From positions 1 through 64,000 of the forward strand of contig JBNJGB010000003.1 of assembly GCA_051747385.1 (NCBI GenBank): a stretch of 64,000 bases of DNA. The letters run 5' to 3'. Numbering within the stretch: position 1 is the first letter of the stretch; every line of letters begins with the position of its first letter. The notes beneath the pieces were generated by a model. That model was given only the letters and a program-made list of their open reading frames with translations, did not search any database and was not told the DNA's origin. The DNA is from JBNJGB01 sp051747385 (GTDB lineage Bacteria > Myxococcota_A > UBA9042 > PHBI01 > JACKFB01). Position numbers and translations under genes: made by a program. Below, piece by piece: positions 50,833 through 59,621 of this stretch.

Positions 50833-52521
50833 CTACCTGCGGAGGGCGCCCATGACGTCGGAGAGGACGCCGCGGGCGGTCTCAGCGTCCGTAGACGGGC
50901 CGAGGCGGTAGCTGACGCCCACCGGGGGACGGTCCGGATCGCTCTGGACCTCCAGGACCAGCTCGACGCTCCCGCCGGCCGGGCCCCTCAGCTCCAGGAT
51001 CGCCCCCAGGCCGCCTTCCAGCGGGCGGGTGGCCTCGTAGCGCCAGGAGCCGAAGCGCCGTCGCTGCTGGACGCGTCGGGAGAGGCGCAGGATGCGACTC
51101 CGGGCCTGATCCAGGCGATCGGGGCTCGTGAGCGCCGCCACGATTCGGCCGATGTCGGCCGGCTCGCGGATCTCGATGCCCGGGGAGCTCGCGAGCCGCG
51201 CCTCGGCCCACGCCACCAGGCCGGCCACGGGCTCCGGCTCCATGCCGGGATCCAGCTGGAGGCTCATCCGGTAGCGGCCCGTCACGAGGAGCGGACGCGG
51301 AGCCTCGACGGGCCGGCCGACGCCCTCCGGGGGCGTGAACACCAGCGTGGCGAGGCGGCCGCCCTCGTCGCGATAGCGGACCTCGACGCGCCGGTCGCGG
51401 GTGGCGCGGAACACCTCCGCGGCGCGCCAACCCTCGGGGGCCGGGGCGCGTAGGAGGGGCCGCAGGGCGTCGCCGACCAGGAGCACGAAGAAGTGCTGCC
51501 GGTCGTCGATGCGCCGGAGGTCCTCCAGGCGGACGGCGCCGAACTCGTCGGTACCGTAGAACTGCGCGTACTTGTCGAAGATCCCGTTGCAGCTCGGCTT
51601 GAATACGCAGTCGTCGCAGGCCGGCGGATGGGCCTTGTCGCTCCGCTTGTTCTCGTACTTGTCCCACGGGGCCGACAGGTCGTTCGTCCCGTCGGCGGCG
51701 TAGGTCATGGTCGCCTCGCCGTCGTGGTGGATCTTGTGGGCCCACTCCGGGAGCAGACAGTACGGGAAGTTTCCGATGTTCACGTCGAAGTCGGGGTCGA
51801 TGGCCTCGAAGCCCTCGAGCATCTCCGCGATGTACGGCGCCATGTCCGCGTAGCGCGGCATGATGGACTCGAGATAGGCGTCGGTCCGATCCCCCGCGTC
51901 CGCCGGGCGGATCATGTCGATGTGCAGCTGGCGGATGCCGTGGCGTCGGACGAGGTCCGGAAAGTCGGGCAGGGACCGATAGCTGTGCTCGTTGATGCAC
52001 ATGTTGGCGGTGATGTCCTGCCCGAGGTCGCGCAGGTGGGTCATGCCGTCGACGATGCGCTGGAAGGCGCCGCGTCGCCCGACCACGCGGTCGTGGGCCT
52101 CCTCGTTGGCGCCTTGGATGGAGAAGCGCCAGGTGAAGCGCCCCATCTCCACGATCTGCTCCACGTAGGAGCGGCGGCGCGCCTTCACGCCGTTCGTGAA
52201 GATGATGATGTCCTCGAAGCCCAGGTCCACCGCCCGCCGGAGCGCGGGCAGGAAGCTCTTCTGCAGGGTCGGCTCCCCGCCGAGCAAGGTCACCTTGCGT
52301 ACGCCCTGCGCGGCGGCGGTCTCCAAGGCGTCCACGACCATGCGCTCGGGGATGGGGCGGACGAGGCCCCGCTCGGTCATCTGGCCGCTGACACAGAAGA
52401 CGCAGCGGTTGTTGCAGACGTGTCCGAGCTGGATCTCGATCTGGTGATCGGATCCGAACGTCGTGACGTTCCGCGCCTCTTGGAGGTGCTGCTGCGAGTG
52501 GCCATAGGTGTCCTGCATCAT
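50833..52521 (-). CDS. radical SAM protein with SPASM-like and unique C-terminal domain
   Basis: 562 residues. The radical SAM motif is CNNRCVFC (CxxxCxxC, about 36-43), followed by VTLLGGEPTLQ (GGEP) and FSIQGANEEAHD. At about 300-315 a second cysteine group, CDDCVFKPSCNGIF, resembles an auxiliary-cluster SPASM motif. Residues about 330-562 form an extra domain of helices and strands without a recognised match (RFGSWRYEATRPLEGGLGAILEL). Radical SAM/SPASM enzymes often modify peptides, but no peptide gene is adjacent. Start ATG at 52521, where a TAGACT box ends six bases before it. Confidence 0.8.
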   Translation of the reverse strand: MMQDTYGHSQQHLQEARNVTTFGSDHQIEIQLGHVCNNRCVFCVSGQMTERGLVRPIPERMVVDALETAAAQGVRKVTLLGGEPTLQKSFLPALRRAVDLGFEDIIIFTNGVKARRRSYVEQIVEMGRFTWRFSIQGANEEAHDRVVGRRGAFQRIVDGMTHLRDLGQDITANMCINEHSYRSLPDFPDLVRRHGIRQLHIDMIRPADAGDRTDAYLESIMPRYADMAPYIAEMLEGFEAIDPDFDVNIGNFPYCLLPEWAHKIHHDGEATMTYAADGTNDLSAPWDKYENKRSDKAHPPACDDCVFKPSCNGIFDKYAQFYGTDEFGAVRLEDLRRIDDRQHFFVLLVGDALRPLLRAPAPEGWRAAEVFRATRDRRVEVRYRDEGGRLATLVFTPPEGVGRPVEAPRPLLVTGRYRMSLQLDPGMEPEPVAGLVAWAEARLASSPGIEIREPADIGRIVAALTSPDRLDQARSRILRLSRRVQQRRRFGSWRYEATRPLEGGLGAILELRGPAGGSVELVLEVQSDPDRPPVGVSYRLGPSTDAETARGVLSDVMGALRR

Positions 52522-52527
52522 GGGGGG

Positions 52528-52533
52528 AGTCTA
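52528..52533 (-). promoter_or_regulatory. -10 box of likely leaderless promoter (radical SAM gene)
   Basis: TAGACT on the minus strand, six bases before the ATG at 52521. A weak -35, TTTCCC, lies 17 bases upstream. Confidence 0.4.
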
Positions 52534-52697
52534 CGTCCTGGCCCGTCCCGGGGAAAGCCGGGCGCGGGCGGCAGGCGTTACGTCCGGCGTCGCCTCGGCG
52601 GGCGGGAGCCGGCCGGGGCGATCCCCTTGCGAACGCCCCGCTCCTGTCGCATCGTCGCTTCTCTCGGGAGACCACAGGGACGATGGGAGGTGAGATC

Positions 52698-53561
52698 ATG
52701 GTGCGCAGGTGGACGCTGGTGTGGGCGGTGGCCCTGACCCTGGCCGTCGCGACGGCCGGATGCGGGAAGGAGGAGCAGGTCGAGGAGCCTCCGGCCAGCG
52801 CGGGAGAGGAGGACGAGCCCGCCGGGGAGCAGGCGGCCGCCCCCGAGGAGGAGGCGGAGCGTGCGGACGAGGCGGTCGAGGAGAAGCCTGCCGAGGAGGC
52901 AGCCGAAGAGCCGGAGCAGGCCGAGGAGGGCCCCGCCGCAGAGGGTGAGGCGACCGACGAGGCGGAGCGCCACCCCGGGTTGCTCGACCCGAGCAAGGCC
53001 ACGGAGGAGGCACCGGAGCAGTACCGGGTGACGTTCGACACCACCGCCGGGCCGTTCACGGTGGAGGTCCACCGGGAGTGGGCGCCCAAGGCCGCGGATC
53101 GATTCTGGAACCTGGTCGAGGTCGGCTACTACGACGGCGTGGCCCTCTTCCGGATCGTCGAGGGCTTCATGGCGCAGTTCGGCATCCACGGCGATCCGGA
53201 GATCAACAAGGCCTGGCGCGCGGCCCGCATCGAGGACGACGCGCGGAACCCGGATGTGTCCAACGAGCGGGGCACGGTGACCTTCGCGTCCGCCGGTCCG
53301 GACACGCGCACCACCCAGATCTTCATCAACTTCGCGAACAACGCACGCCTCGACGCCATGGGCTTCACCCCCTTCGGCGAGGTGGTCGAGGGCATGGACA
53401 ACGTGGACTCCATCTACGCGGGCTACGGTGAGGGCCAGCCCCGCGGCAAGGGCCCCGATCAGGGGCGCCTGCAGCAGGAGGGGAACGCCTACCTGAAAGA
53501 GGAGTATCCCAAGCTCGACTACATCGAGACGGCCCGCGTCGAGTCCAAGGAGACGGAGTAG
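52698..53561 (+). CDS. cyclophilin-type peptidyl-prolyl isomerase, lipoprotein
   Basis: 287 residues. Signal peptide with lipobox ATAGC (Cys about 21), then an acidic EEPPASAGEEDEP-type linker of about 70 residues. A cyclophilin domain follows (about 110-275): FDTTAGPFTVEVHREWAPKA, LFRIVEGFMAQFG (Arg and Phe of the active site), QIFINFANNARLD and GFTPFGEVVEGMD. It probably helps fold periplasmic or outer-membrane proteins. ATG at 52698 is chosen by GGAGG five to eight bases upstream; an earlier ATG at 52683 overlaps that site. Confidence 0.87.
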   Translation: MVRRWTLVWAVALTLAVATAGCGKEEQVEEPPASAGEEDEPAGEQAAAPEEEAERADEAVEEKPAEEAAEEPEQAEEGPAAEGEATDEAERHPGLLDPSKATEEAPEQYRVTFDTTAGPFTVEVHREWAPKAADRFWNLVEVGYYDGVALFRIVEGFMAQFGIHGDPEINKAWRAARIEDDARNPDVSNERGTVTFASAGPDTRTTQIFINFANNARLDAMGFTPFGEVVEGMDNVDSIYAGYGEGQPRGKGPDQGRLQQEGNAYLKEEYPKLDYIETARVESKETE

Positions 53562-53587
53562 GGGCGGTCGAACGCGAGGGAGACCTC

Positions 53588-53755
53588 ATGGCAGGCGATC
53601 GCCGCGCCCTGCACGACGCTGTCCACCACCGCATCGACGCCCTCCCGGAGAGAGAGGACGACCGGCCGCCCTTCTTCGTGGGCCCCGTCTGGGATGCCAG
53701 GCACGTCGGCAGGGCGGCCCGCCGGGCGGTGGCGCGCCTGCGTCGGACCCCCTGA
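53588..53755 (+). CDS. small protein of unknown function (55 aa)
   Basis: A 55-residue frame with strong third-position G/C throughout. ATG at 53588 is preceded by GGGAG about seven bases upstream. The sequence is basic and helical (MAGDRRALHDAVHHRIDALP, then PPFFVGPVWDARHVGRAARR). It follows the cyclophilin gene by 26 bases, so is probably co-transcribed. It converges with the Spx/ArsC-like gene nine bases later. No family recognised. Confidence 0.55.
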   Translation: MAGDRRALHDAVHHRIDALPEREDDRPPFFVGPVWDARHVGRAARRAVARLRRTP

Positions 53756-53764
53756 CTCGGGCCG

Positions 53765-54121
53765 TCACGACAGGGTCTCGACCCACTCCTGCTGTTTGAA
53801 GCCGATCAGCACGGAGCCGTTCGCCACCACGATGGGCCGCTTGATCAGCTTGCCGTCTGCGGCGAGGGCGGACAGGGCCTCGTCGTCCGAGACCGCCTTG
53901 AGTCGCTCCTTCCAGTTGCCCTTGCGGTAGGACATCCCCGAGGTGTTGAAGAGCTTCTTGATGGGCTGGCCGCTGCGCTCCCAGATGTCCCGCAGGGTCG
54001 CCTCGGAGGGCGGGTTTTCGACGATGTCCACCTTCTCGTACGGGACGCTCCGCGCCTCCAACCACTTCAGCGCCTTCCGGCACGTCCCGCAGCGCGGATA
54101 CTGGTAGATCGTGATGGCCAT
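53765..54121 (-). CDS. ArsC/Spx-family thioredoxin-fold protein
   Basis: 118 residues. The N-terminal ITIYQYPRCGTCRKALKWLEA holds a CxxC (Cys 12 and 15), followed by the typical ENPPSEATLRDIWERSGQPIKKLFNTSG and LIKRPIVV. Spx proteins regulate transcription in Firmicutes and ArsC reduces arsenate; in Gram-negatives this small family is usually of unknown function and called Spx/MgsR or YffB-like. The CxxC favours a redox role. Start ATG at 54121. Confidence 0.85.
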   Translation of the reverse strand: MAITIYQYPRCGTCRKALKWLEARSVPYEKVDIVENPPSEATLRDIWERSGQPIKKLFNTSGMSYRKGNWKERLKAVSDDEALSALAADGKLIKRPIVVANGSVLIGFKQQEWVETLS

Positions 54122-54212
54122 CGCCGGTCTCCTCGCCGTGTCGAGTTCGCGTTGCGGCCGGGAGTGTACCGCATCTCGCTCCGATGCACGTGGGCCCCGT
54201 GAGCGGGTCCGT

Positions 54213-54241
54213 TTGTTCGCGACCCGCACCCGGCGTATAAT
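54213..54241 (+). promoter_or_regulatory. sigma70-type promoter of the CBS-domain gene
   Basis: TTGTTC (54213-54218), 17-base spacer and a perfect TATAAT (54236-54241), 75 bases before the ATG at 54317. This gene also has a GGGAGG ribosome-binding site, so it is not leaderless. Confidence 0.7.
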
Positions 54242-54316
54242 GGAGCCTCCCTGAGCCACGCCCTGAATCCGACTTCGCGAGGTGCGCCACGCGCGCGGCC
54301 TCGCGGGAGGTGCACG

Positions 54317-54757
54317 ATGGAACGCAAGCTGGCGGATGTCCTCGCCGAGACGAAACGCCCCGTGGTCACGACCAGCCCGAGCTCGAACCTGCGCGAGGCG
54401 GCCGAGACCCTGTGCGAGAACGGGATCGGCGCCCTGCTCGTGATGGAGGGCGGCGACGTGAAGGGCATCGTCAGCGAGCGCGACATCATGCGGCAGGTCG
54501 CGGCCGGCGCCGACCCGGGGACGACGCACGTCGCCGACGCCATGACGCGGGACCTGGTGGTGGGCCTGGAGGACGACACGCTCGGCTACACCATGAACGT
54601 CATGACCGAGCGCCGCATCCGCCACCTGCCGGTGATGCGCGACAACGAGGTGGTCGGGATGATCTCCATCGGGGACGTCGTCAACAACGTGCGGGTCGAG
54701 GACGAGATCGAGATCCGCATGCTGAACGACTACATCCACCGAGTGTATCCGCACTGA
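54317..54757 (+). CDS. CBS-domain pair protein
   Basis: 146 residues made of two CBS domains (about 1-70 and 78-135): GIGALLVMEGGDVKGIVSERDIMRQV and RRIRHLPVMRDNEVVGMISIGDVVN. Such stand-alone pairs bind adenine nucleotides or SAM and regulate partner proteins. ATG at 54317 has GGGAGG upstream, and a TATAAT promoter lies 75 bases before. Its neighbours give no partner. Confidence 0.9.
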   Translation: MERKLADVLAETKRPVVTTSPSSNLREAAETLCENGIGALLVMEGGDVKGIVSERDIMRQVAAGADPGTTHVADAMTRDLVVGLEDDTLGYTMNVMTERRIRHLPVMRDNEVVGMISIGDVVNNVRVEDEIEIRMLNDYIHRVYPH

Positions 54758-54799
54758 TCCGGGCCGTCGACCGGCGAGGCCGCCTGTCGAACATACACC

Positions 54800-55095
54800 T
54801 CTCGGCAAGCTGGCCTCGTTCCCTTGCCTTTGCCCTTGCCCGTACCCGTGCCTGAAAGGGCGGCTCCGGCCGGGATATCCGCTGCGCGGGTGGGGACGCC
54901 CGCGGTCCCCGGCGCCGCCGGTCGCGTTCCTGGGACGGCGTGCTTTGAGCCCGCCAGACGCGGGGCGGCTCTGCGCCGATCACGACCGCGTCTTGCTGGC
55001 CCTCGGCGAGATGCGCGCAATGGACAGGCGAGGCCGCCGGCGCCCCGATCCCGAATCGCAGGAGCGCCGCCGTCCCCGGGGGCGTCGATGGCTGT
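54800..55095 (-). repeat. dispersed intergenic repeat, family B, copy 2 (inverted)
   Basis: Reverse complement of family B: it reads GGCCAGCTTGCCG at one end, then the GGCAAG/GGCACG tract, CTTTCAGGCACGGGT, GCCGGAGCCGCC, GGGCGTCCCCACCCGCG and GGAACGCGACCGGC. It differs from copy 1 at scattered positions, including one GGC insertion. Next to it (55001-55040), CTCGGCGAGATGCGCGCAAT matches the region at 33840. Nothing in it looks coding. Confidence 0.75.
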
Positions 55096-55108
55096 CCTGG
55101 CGAGGTCG

Positions 55109-56374
55109 CTACTCCTCCGGGAGGCGACGTTCGGCCGAGCGGGCGTGGCCCTCGAGCCCCTCGAGCCTTGCGAGGCGGGCCGCGTCCCGTGCGAGGGGGG
55201 CCGCCGCGGCCGGGTCGTCGATCCGCATCCAGGTGCGGACGCGGAGGAAGTCGAGCACCGACAGGCCTCCGGTGAAGCGGGCGGTGGAGCCGGTCGGCAG
55301 CACGTGGTTCGGGCCCGCGCCGTAGTCTCCGAAGACCTCCGCCGTGCCGGCGCCCACGAACAGGCCGCCGTAGTGCCGGCAGCGGGAGGCCACCTCCTGC
55401 GGATCCGCCGTCAGGACCTCCAGGTGCTCCGGAGCGAGCCGGTCGCTGACGTCCACCGCGGCCTCGAGGTCGTCGCAGAGGACGGCGAAGCCCTGGGCGA
55501 CGGCCTCCCGCGCCGTCTCCGCCGTGGGCAGGTCGGCGAGGCGCCGGTCCAGGGCCTCGTCCACCGCGTCGGCCAGGGTCTCGTCCGTGGTGATCAGGAT
55601 GGGCATGGCGTCGGGATCGTGCTCGGCCTGGGCCAGCAGATCGGCGGCCACCGTCTCGGGATCGGCGGAGGCGTCGGCCAGCACCACCAGCTCGCTGGGG
55701 CCGGCGAGCATGTCGATGCCCACGCGCCCGCTCACGAGCTTCTTGGCGGCCGTGACCCACCGGTTGCCCGGACCCACGATCACGTCCGCGGGAGGGACGG
55801 GGCCCGCTCCGTAGGCCAGCGCCGCGATCGCCTGGGCGCCGCCGACCGCGAGCAGGCGATCTGCCCCGGCGACGGCCGCCGCGGCCAGCGTCACGCGGGC
55901 AGGGCGTGGGCTGGCCACCCACACCTCATCGACGCCGGCCGCGCGGGCCGTGACCGCCGTCATGAGGACGCTCGAGGGCAGGGGGAAGCGTCCGCCCGGC
56001 GCGTAGCAGCCGGCGCACTCCACCGGCGACACGGTGTGGCCGGCCACGCCGCCCGGGATGGGCGTCTCCAGCTCGTGGAGGGCGCCGGCCTGCTCCTCCG
56101 CGAACTCGCGGATGCGCCCGGCCGTCCGCTCGAGGAGCTCCAGGTCCTCCCGCGAGAGCTCGTCGCGCGCCGCCTCCATCTCCTCCGCCCCCAGGACGAG
56201 CGGGGCGCCCGGCTCCAGGTCGCCGAGGCGCTCGGCGTGCTCGCGGAGGGCCGACTCACCCCGCTTGCGCACGTCCTCGACGATGTGCGCCGCGCCCTCG
56301 AGCGTCTCCCGGTCCACGGGGTCGCGCCGGGACGCCGACACCTCGTCCGCGTCGAGACGCCTGAGCCCGCTCAT
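55109..56374 (-). CDS. hisD: histidinol dehydrogenase
   Basis: 421 residues. Motifs: CAGCYAPGGRFPLPSSVLMTA (about 120-140), YGAGPVPPADVIVGPGNRWVTAAKK (about 205-230) and AGPSELVVLAD. Zinc and catalytic positions are recognisable in EHDPDA and APEHLEV, and the C-terminal GPNHVLPTGSTARFTGGLSVLDFL is complete. It oxidises histidinol to histidine. Start ATG at 56374, overlapping the hisA-IE stop; it is the last gene of the his operon instead of near the front. Confidence 0.92.
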   Translation of the reverse strand: MSGLRRLDADEVSASRRDPVDRETLEGAAHIVEDVRKRGESALREHAERLGDLEPGAPLVLGAEEMEAARDELSREDLELLERTAGRIREFAEEQAGALHELETPIPGGVAGHTVSPVECAGCYAPGGRFPLPSSVLMTAVTARAAGVDEVWVASPRPARVTLAAAAVAGADRLLAVGGAQAIAALAYGAGPVPPADVIVGPGNRWVTAAKKLVSGRVGIDMLAGPSELVVLADASADPETVAADLLAQAEHDPDAMPILITTDETLADAVDEALDRRLADLPTAETAREAVAQGFAVLCDDLEAAVDVSDRLAPEHLEVLTADPQEVASRCRHYGGLFVGAGTAEVFGDYGAGPNHVLPTGSTARFTGGLSVLDFLRVRTWMRIDDPAAAAPLARDAARLARLEGLEGHARSAERRLPEE

Positions 56375-57645
56375 GAGCCGTCTCCCTTGTTCTTCGCGTG
56401 GCCCGGTCGCCGGGTGACCTTCAGCGCCCGGCGCTCCAGCTCGGCCTCCACCTGGCGCAGGTGCACGCCGTCGCGCGCCATGGCCACCAGGGCGAAGTAG
56501 ATGACGTCCGCCGCCTCCCAGGTCACCTCGGCCGGTCGGCGGGCGTCGGCCAGCTCCTCGGCCTCCTCCATCAGCTTCGCCTTCAGGAGGTCCGGGTCGT
56601 TGAGCAGGCGCGCCGTGTACGAGCCCGTCGGGGCCTCCTCCGCGCGCTTCGCGAGGCGGCGGGCCAGGGTGGGCAGGCCGCCCAGGTCTCCCCAGCAGGT
56701 CCACGTGTCCTCGTGGCAGAAGCCGGGCTCGGCCTGCCGGACCGTGAAGCGCAGCGCGTCCCGATCACAGTCGGCGTCGACGGCCAGGAGGTCCTGGGTG
56801 GCGCCGCTGCTCTCCCCCTTCACCCAGAGGGCGTCGCGCGAGCGCGACCAGTACACGCCGCGGCGGGTGCGGACGGCCTCCCGGATGCTCTCCGGGCTGG
56901 ACCAGGCCAGGCCCAGGGCCCGGCCGTGCGGGTCGCACACCACGGTGGCGTAGAGCCCGTCGGCGCGGTCGGTCCTCAGGGGCGCCGCGATGGCGTCGCC
57001 CAGGTCCATGCGCCCGGAGTACAGGGCCATCCCCACCTGGGCGTCGGCGCCCAGGGCGTCGAGCCGGGCGATCTCCTCCGGGGTCGTCACGCCTCCGGCG
57101 ATGGTCACGCGCGCGTCCCCGGCCGCCTCCACCAGCTCCGCCACGCGGTCCAGGTCGGTGCCGCCGAGGCGCCCCTCGCGCTCGACGAACGTCACGAGGA
57201 AGCCCCCGACGTGGTCGCGGAGCTCTTCCATCCGCTCGACGATCCCGCGGCCGGTCTTCGTGCGCCAGCCCTCGACGACCACCTCGCCCTCGTAGGCGTC
57301 CAGGGCTGCGATGACGCGCTCGCGTGGGAGCTCGCGCAGGATCTCCGGCCTCGCGGCCGTGCCGAGGATGATCCGCCGGGCGCCCGCGTCGAGCCAGCGG
57401 ATGGCGGTGTCCACGTCGCGGATGCCGCCTCCCACCCGGCAGTCGGCCATGCGGCACAGGTCCTCGATGGTCGTCCGGTTCGAGCCCTGCCCGAGGGCCG
57501 CGTCCAGGTCGATGACGGCGATCTCGCCGGCCAGCCGGAAGCCCTCGGCGATGGGGCGCGGATCCCCGGCCTCGATGGCCGTCTCCTTGCCGCCCACGAG
57601 CTGGACGGCCTGGCCTCCCATGAGATCGATCGACGGCACGATCAT
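56371..57645 (-). CDS. hisAIE: HisA-HisI-HisE trifunctional fusion
   Basis: 424 residues in one frame. Residues about 1-235 are HisA (VPSIDLMGGQAVQLVGG, GGGIRD, AALDAYEGEVVVEGW; the T-E-I-x-x-D-G-type loop reads TFVEREG). Residues about 236-320 are the HisI cyclohydrolase (GVYWSRSRDALWVKGESSG, then DCDRDALRFTV and CHEDTWTC zinc ligands). Residues about 325-424 are the HisE pyrophosphohydrolase (LMEEAEELADA, WEAADVIYFALVAM). It would catalyse steps two to four. HisI-HisE fusions are common; HisA joined to them is unusual. ATG at 57645 overlaps hisF by ATGA. Confidence 0.9.
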   Translation of the reverse strand: MIVPSIDLMGGQAVQLVGGKETAIEAGDPRPIAEGFRLAGEIAVIDLDAALGQGSNRTTIEDLCRMADCRVGGGIRDVDTAIRWLDAGARRIILGTAARPEILRELPRERVIAALDAYEGEVVVEGWRTKTGRGIVERMEELRDHVGGFLVTFVEREGRLGGTDLDRVAELVEAAGDARVTIAGGVTTPEEIARLDALGADAQVGMALYSGRMDLGDAIAAPLRTDRADGLYATVVCDPHGRALGLAWSSPESIREAVRTRRGVYWSRSRDALWVKGESSGATQDLLAVDADCDRDALRFTVRQAEPGFCHEDTWTCWGDLGGLPTLARRLAKRAEEAPTGSYTARLLNDPDLLKAKLMEEAEELADARRPAEVTWEAADVIYFALVAMARDGVHLRQVEAELERRALKVTRRPGHAKNKGDGS

Positions 57646-58400
57646 CGGCGCACCTCCAGTCCGGCCTCGGCCAGCTCGTCTTTCACCTCGCCCACGGTCG
57701 TCTCGCCGTAGTGGAAGATGGACGCGGCCAGCACGGCGTGGGCCCCGGCCTTCAGCGCGTCCACCAGGTGCTCGGCGTGTGCGGCGCCGCCCGAGGCGAT
57801 GATGGGGACGCCCACGGCCTCGCTGACGGCGCGCAACAGGTCCGTCTCGTAGCCGCTCTTCGTCCCGTCGCGGTCCCAGCTCGTGAGCAGGATCTCGCCG
57901 GCGCCGCGCTCCACGGCCTCCTTCGCCCACTGCACGGCGTCCATCCCGGTCCGCTCCTTGCCGGAGTGGACCACCACCTCCCAGCCGCTCCCGTCCTCGC
58001 GCGCCGCGGCGTCGATGGCGACGACCGTGCACTGGCTGCCGAAGCGCTCGGCCAGCTCGGCCAGGAACGCCGGGTTCCGCACGGCGGCGGTGTTCACGGA
58101 GACCTTGTCCGCCCCGGCGCCCAGCAGGCGGGCGGCGTCGTCGACGGTGCGGACCCCGCCGCCCACCGTCAGGGGGATCCGAAGCGCCGCGCGGACCTCC
58201 CGGATGGTGTCCACGGCGTGGGCGCGGCCCTCGGGGGTGGCCGAGACGTCGAGCATCACGAGCTCGTCGGCGCCCTGGGCCTCGTAGGCCGCGGCGCGCT
58301 CGGCCGGATCCCCGGCGTCCTCGAGGCCCTGGAACCGGATGCCCTTCACGACGCGGCCGTCGCGGAAGTCGAGGCACGGGATGACGCGGACGGTGAGCAT
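57642..58400 (-). CDS. hisF: imidazole glycerol phosphate synthase subunit HisF
   Basis: 252 residues, the normal length, with a (beta/alpha)8 barrel. Catalytic aspartates sit in PCLDFRDGRVVKG (about 9) and VAIDAAARED (about 130). VGGGVRT, SVNTAAVRNP, LLTSWDRDGTKSGY and ASGGA complete the phosphate sites. It cyclises PRFAR using ammonia from HisH. The ATG at 58400 is 19 bases after hisH. Confidence 0.94.
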   Translation of the reverse strand: MLTVRVIPCLDFRDGRVVKGIRFQGLEDAGDPAERAAAYEAQGADELVMLDVSATPEGRAHAVDTIREVRAALRIPLTVGGGVRTVDDAARLLGAGADKVSVNTAAVRNPAFLAELAERFGSQCTVVAIDAAAREDGSGWEVVVHSGKERTGMDAVQWAKEAVERGAGEILLTSWDRDGTKSGYETDLLRAVSEAVGVPIIASGGAAHAEHLVDALKAGAHAVLAASIFHYGETTVGEVKDELAEAGLEVRR

Positions 58401-58419
58401 CAGGAGGTCTCCGGTGGCA

Positions 58420-59025
58420 TCAGGCTTCCATCCATCGACGCAGGAGGTTCTCGCCCCAGGCGCCGCTCAGCTCGGGGTGGAACTGGCAGGCGAGCACGGG
58501 TCCGCGCTCCAGCGCGGCCACGAACGGCCCGCCGTGCTCGCACGTCGCCCCGGACCAGCCCTCGGGGATGGCCTCGAGGCGGTAGGAGTTGGCGAAGTAG
58601 GCGTAGCCCTCCTCCAGCAGGCAGGCGCCCTCCGCGGGCACGACCCGGTTCCAGCCGAAGTGGGGGACCATCACGCCCTCGGAGAAGCGCCGGACGGTCC
58701 CGGGCACGACGCCAAGGCCCTCGACGCCGGGGCTCTCCTCGCTGGACTCGCAGAGGAGCTGGAGCCCCAGGCAGACGGCCAGCAGCGGGCGGCCCTCCCG
58801 CACCCGGGCGGCCACGGCCTCGGCCAGGCCGGAGTCCCGGAGCGTCCTCATGGCGGCCCCGAAGGCGCCGACGCCGGGGAGCATGACCCGCTCCGTGTCC
58901 CGGGCGTCCCGGACGTCGGAGGTCAGGAAGGGCTCGGCGCCGACGCGGCGCAGGGCGGCCAGCACGGACGCGATGTTGGAGGTGCCCGTCTCCAGGACGG
59001 CCACGCGCGGAGTCGACCCGGCCAT
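58420..59025 (-). CDS. hisH: imidazole glycerol phosphate synthase subunit HisH
   Basis: 201 residues, a glutamine amidotransferase. The nucleophile is in LLAVCLGLQLLCESSEE (about 78-94), where the usual PxxGICxGMQ is GRPLLAVCLGLQ. The His-Glu pair is in CQFHPELSG (about 186). The region GLGVVPGTVRRF is typical. It supplies ammonia to HisF. ATG at 59025 overlaps the hisB stop by one base. Confidence 0.92.
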   Translation of the reverse strand: MAGSTPRVAVLETGTSNIASVLAALRRVGAEPFLTSDVRDARDTERVMLPGVGAFGAAMRTLRDSGLAEAVAARVREGRPLLAVCLGLQLLCESSEESPGVEGLGVVPGTVRRFSEGVMVPHFGWNRVVPAEGACLLEEGYAYFANSYRLEAIPEGWSGATCEHGGPFVAALERGPVLACQFHPELSGAWGENLLRRWMEA

Positions 59026-59621
59026 CAGAGCACCCCCTTCGTGCTGGGGACCTCGCCGCTCCCGTCTCCCGCGACCGCCCGACGGAGGGCCAGGGCGGTC
59101 GCCTTGAAGGCCGCCTCGGCGCGGTGATGGTCGTTGACGCCCTTCAGGACGTCGACGTGGAGCGAGCAGCGCGCCGCGATGGCCAGGGACTGGAGCACGT
59201 GCCCGATGTTCTCGCAGGCCAGCGTCCCGATGGCCTCCCGCCGCAGGCCCAGGTCGATCGCCGGCCACGGGCGTCCGGACAGGTCCACCACCGCTCGGGC
59301 CAGGGCCTCGTCCAGGGGCGCGTAGGCGTGGCCGAAGCGCGTGATCCCGCGGCGCTCTCCCAGGGCCTCGTCCATGGCCAGTCCGAGGGCAAGGGCGCAG
59401 TCCTCGCTCGTGTGGTGCCCGTCCACGTCCAGGTCGCCCTCGCAGCGGAGCGCCAGGTCGAAGCGCGCGTGGCGGGTCAGGGTCGTCAGCATGTGGTCGA
59501 GGAAGCCGATCCCGGTGCCGACGTCCGCCTCGCCGGACCCGTCGAGGTCCAGGGTCAGGCGGATGTCCGTCTCGCGCGTGGTCCGGGAGACCTCGGTACG
59601 CCGCGGGGCGTCGGTGCTCAT
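59025..59621 (-). CDS. hisB: imidazoleglycerol-phosphate dehydratase (monofunctional)
   Basis: 198 residues, the size of the monofunctional enzyme. Metal-binding motifs are FLDHMLTTLTRHARFDLALR and DVDGHHTSEDCALALG (about 60-75), with a second set DLSGRPWPAIDLG, then CSLHVDVLKGVNDHHRAEAAFKA. It dehydrates IGP to imidazole-acetol phosphate. It lacks the HAD phosphatase half seen in enteric HisB; a HAD domain is instead fused to the adjacent HisC. Start ATG at 59621. Confidence 0.94.
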   Translation of the reverse strand: MSTDAPRRTEVSRTTRETDIRLTLDLDGSGEADVGTGIGFLDHMLTTLTRHARFDLALRCEGDLDVDGHHTSEDCALALGLAMDEALGERRGITRFGHAYAPLDEALARAVVDLSGRPWPAIDLGLRREAIGTLACENIGHVLQSLAIAARCSLHVDVLKGVNDHHRAEAAFKATALALRRAVAGDGSGEVPSTKGVL

